Source: JABCPE02 sp963516475 (GTDB lineage Bacteria > Bacteroidota > Bacteroidia > Flavobacteriales > Weeksellaceae). Taken from it: a stretch of DNA of 7,110 nucleotides. Where the stretch lies: assembly GCA_963516475.1 (NCBI GenBank), contig CAUQBR010000031.1, positions 1-7,110 on the forward strand, in the 5' to 3' direction. A program made the position numbers and the translations under genes. The notes below the pieces were generated by a model. The model worked only from the letters and a program-made list of their open reading frames with translations, was not told the origin of the DNA and ran no database searches. Shown piece after piece: positions 5,547 through 7,110 of the stretch; within the stretch, counting starts at the first letter, position 1, and every line of letters starts with the position of its first letter.

Positions 5547-7110
5547 ATGAAAAGAAAAATATTTACTTTAGGCTTATTGTCTCTTGCTTTTTCAGCAAAT
5601 GCGCAGTCATTATTAGGTGTTCAAGACCAAGCGAGTTTTCATATAAAAGAAGATGCACTTATCTATAGTGGTGGAGAAGTAAAGACTGTTGCTGGTGGTG
5701 TGATAGATAATTTTGGTAATGTAATGATTGATGGTGGTGGTTTTAAAACTGTCACTTCTGCTACAAACAATACTCCAAAAACAACAGGTGGGAACTTCAT
5801 TCTTCGTCTATGGACTAAGCCTGGTATCACAAATGGTGATATAGTTAATGGAGGAGATGTAATAAAATATGGACAACTCTACATCAATGGAACTACTCAA
5901 AATGAAGTTACAGGGATTGTAGATAAAGAATACAAGGATAATGCTCATGGAGCTTATCAGCAGATGGCAATTCCTTTCTATAAGAAAAATTTCTCCGAGT
6001 TATCTACAGAATTAAGTGCTAATCTAAGTGGAAACAGATGGAATAGAACAGGGATATTAGTGTGGAATAATGAAAGAGTAAGATTTGACCACTTTGGTCC
6101 ATCTAACAATACTACTGATATTTTATTAGCAAGTAGAAATCCTGTTGAGAATAATGGAGCTACTAGTTATTACGCTATAGGTTCTAGAAATTTCAATGCT
6201 TTCTCTGGAGGAAATATTAACAGTCTTTCTACAAAGGTGTTCACAATAAAAGGGGTTCCTTTTGCTGGAACTATTACAGGAACATTGACTGGGGCAGGTC
6301 AGAATGTAGATTTTGGTCCTGGAGGAAAATATACAAACTATTTTAATGAAAGGTATAACTCTTATTTGGGAGATAACTGGGAGTATACCAGCAGTCCATG
6401 GACTGGTAATTATGGTAAAAATATCTACCAATTTGGAAATCCTTATTTAACAAATTTGAATCTTAAATATTTAGGAACACTTATAAGTACATTAAAAGGA
6501 GTTCGTATAGAACCTGGTACTGCTGTAAAAACTAGTGGGGATGCTTCTGGTGTATATATTTCCTATACTGGAGGAATTGCAGTAGGAGATGTTAAGAGAC
6601 CAATGGTAAGACCTATGGGTACTTTTGTAGTGAAATTATCTGCTGGTACCACACCTTTAGATTTTGGTAAATTGAGAAAATTTGCTTACTCAGCTAGTTC
6701 AAGTGCTATTCCTACATACAATGACGGAGTTACAGTACAATCTAAATCTTCGAATGGAGATTTGCTCCTTTCTGAATTATCTGAATTAAACACAAACTCT
6801 ACAACAAAAATAGCTAATGCAAGATTATCTAACTCTACTGTTAAGCAGTTAGGAGTGATTGCACTAGATACTGATGGTAAAGAACTTGGTAGAACATATT
6901 ATGTAGTACATGCTAATGGTATCTCTGGGCAACCTACTAAACTTACTACCCAAGTAACAGCTAATAGCAAAACTGTTATTGGTACTTTTGAAGAAGGTAA
7001 AAATGGAGGTGTGGATGAGAATTTGATTAATTCATATTGGTTGTATATCAATGAGGCTAATGAAAATGATTTCAAAGGAAAAGAAATTCCTATGAGAATA
7101 TATAGTTCTG
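5547..7110 (+). CDS. Large secreted or surface protein, 3' end beyond the window (probable type IX secretion substrate)
   Basis: The frame runs from ATG 5547 through 521 codons to the window edge with no stop. Residues 1-19 are a clean Sec signal peptide: basic M-K-R-K, a hydrophobic core, and A-N-A before Gln20 as the signal-peptidase-I site. The mature part is rich in Gly, Asn, Thr and Ser, with strand-like repeats and almost no Cys, as in outer-surface proteins of Flavobacteriia. The F-G-N-P-Y-L-T-N-L-N-L segment at about 296-306 resembles a motif often seen in large proteins that carry a C-terminal type IX secretion sorting domain. That domain would lie beyond the window, so the secretion route is inferred. 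I cannot name a function; adhesin-like or structural surface roles are possible. A strong promoter stands 42 bases upstream and codon use is even throughout, so the gene looks intact and expressed on its own. Confidence 0.85.
   Translation, partial: MKRKIFTLGLLSLAFSANAQSLLGVQDQASFHIKEDALIYSGGEVKTVAGGVIDNFGNVMIDGGGFKTVTSATNNTPKTTGGNFILRLWTKPGITNGDIVNGGDVIKYGQLYINGTTQNEVTGIVDKEYKDNAHGAYQQMAIPFYKKNFSELSTELSANLSGNRWNRTGILVWNNERVRFDHFGPSNNTTDILLASRNPVENNGATSYYAIGSRNFNAFSGGNINSLSTKVFTIKGVPFAGTITGTLTGAGQNVDFGPGGKYTNYFNERYNSYLGDNWEYTSSPWTGNYGKNIYQFGNPYLTNLNLKYLGTLISTLKGVRIEPGTAVKTSGDASGVYISYTGGIAVGDVKRPMVRPMGTFVVKLSAGTTPLDFGKLRKFAYSASSSAIPTYNDGVTVQSKSSNGDLLLSELSELNTNSTTKIANARLSNSTVKQLGVIALDTDGKELGRTYYVVHANGISGQPTKLTTQVTANSKTVIGTFEEGKNGGVDENLINSYWLYINEANENDFKGKEIPMRIYSS

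Noticed and set aside
6126..6431. Minus-strand open frame of 101 codons
   Set aside because: It lies wholly inside the exported-protein frame on the other strand, which has a signal peptide, a promoter and sensible composition. The minus-strand translation looks like antisense of Gly/Asn/Thr-rich coding DNA.

Overview
The window looks like a chromosomal stretch from a low-GC member of the Bacteroidota, class Flavobacteriia; a Weeksellaceae-like genome (Chryseobacterium, Riemerella, Elizabethkingia or Bergeyella type) is my best guess, but the genus is not resolved. Three things support this. Promoters fit the Bacteroidota pattern TTG-N18/19-TAnnTTTG. Start codons are preceded by A-rich stretches rather than clear Shine-Dalgarno sites. 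The protein families and the large Sec-exported protein at the right edge are typical of the group.

Left block (6-2932, + strand): three genes with gaps of 37 and 13 bases, probably one transcript whose promoter lies left of the window. They are a NADAR/YbiA-like protein with an N-terminal extension, a DinB-like four-helix protein with an incomplete histidine metal site, and a 544-residue soluble protein that I can only tentatively place (DUF6138-like). This last gene ends inside a 15-bp inverted repeat that probably terminates transcription facing the convergent next gene.

Middle block (2974-4223): a minus-strand lipoprotein with a DUF4434-type, glycoside-hydrolase-like barrel. Its promoter lies so close to its ATG that the mRNA should be nearly leaderless. 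The intergenic DNA behind it holds a short, frame-broken second copy of a piece near the 3' end of the 544-residue gene. All base substitutions in the well-aligned part are synonymous, so this looks like the relic of a once-functional paralogue.

Right block (4224-5426, + strand): an 88-residue protein of unknown family begins right at the end of the relic and overlaps by ATGA a small three-helix membrane protein. A DUF4298 protein follows. The right edge (from 5547) is occupied by a large open reading frame with a classic signal peptide and its own good promoter. It has no stop before the window ends, and is probably a surface or secreted (type IX secretion) protein.

The most notable feature is the relic and the small unknown gene pair abutting it. 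Together with the unknown 544-residue protein, they suggest an accessory region with gene duplication and turnover, perhaps of immunity-like genes. No toxin is visible in the window, so that role is only inferred. No RNA gene, CRISPR array or insertion sequence was seen. The longest gene-free stretch is about 210 bases (4012-4223) and is described in the feature list.
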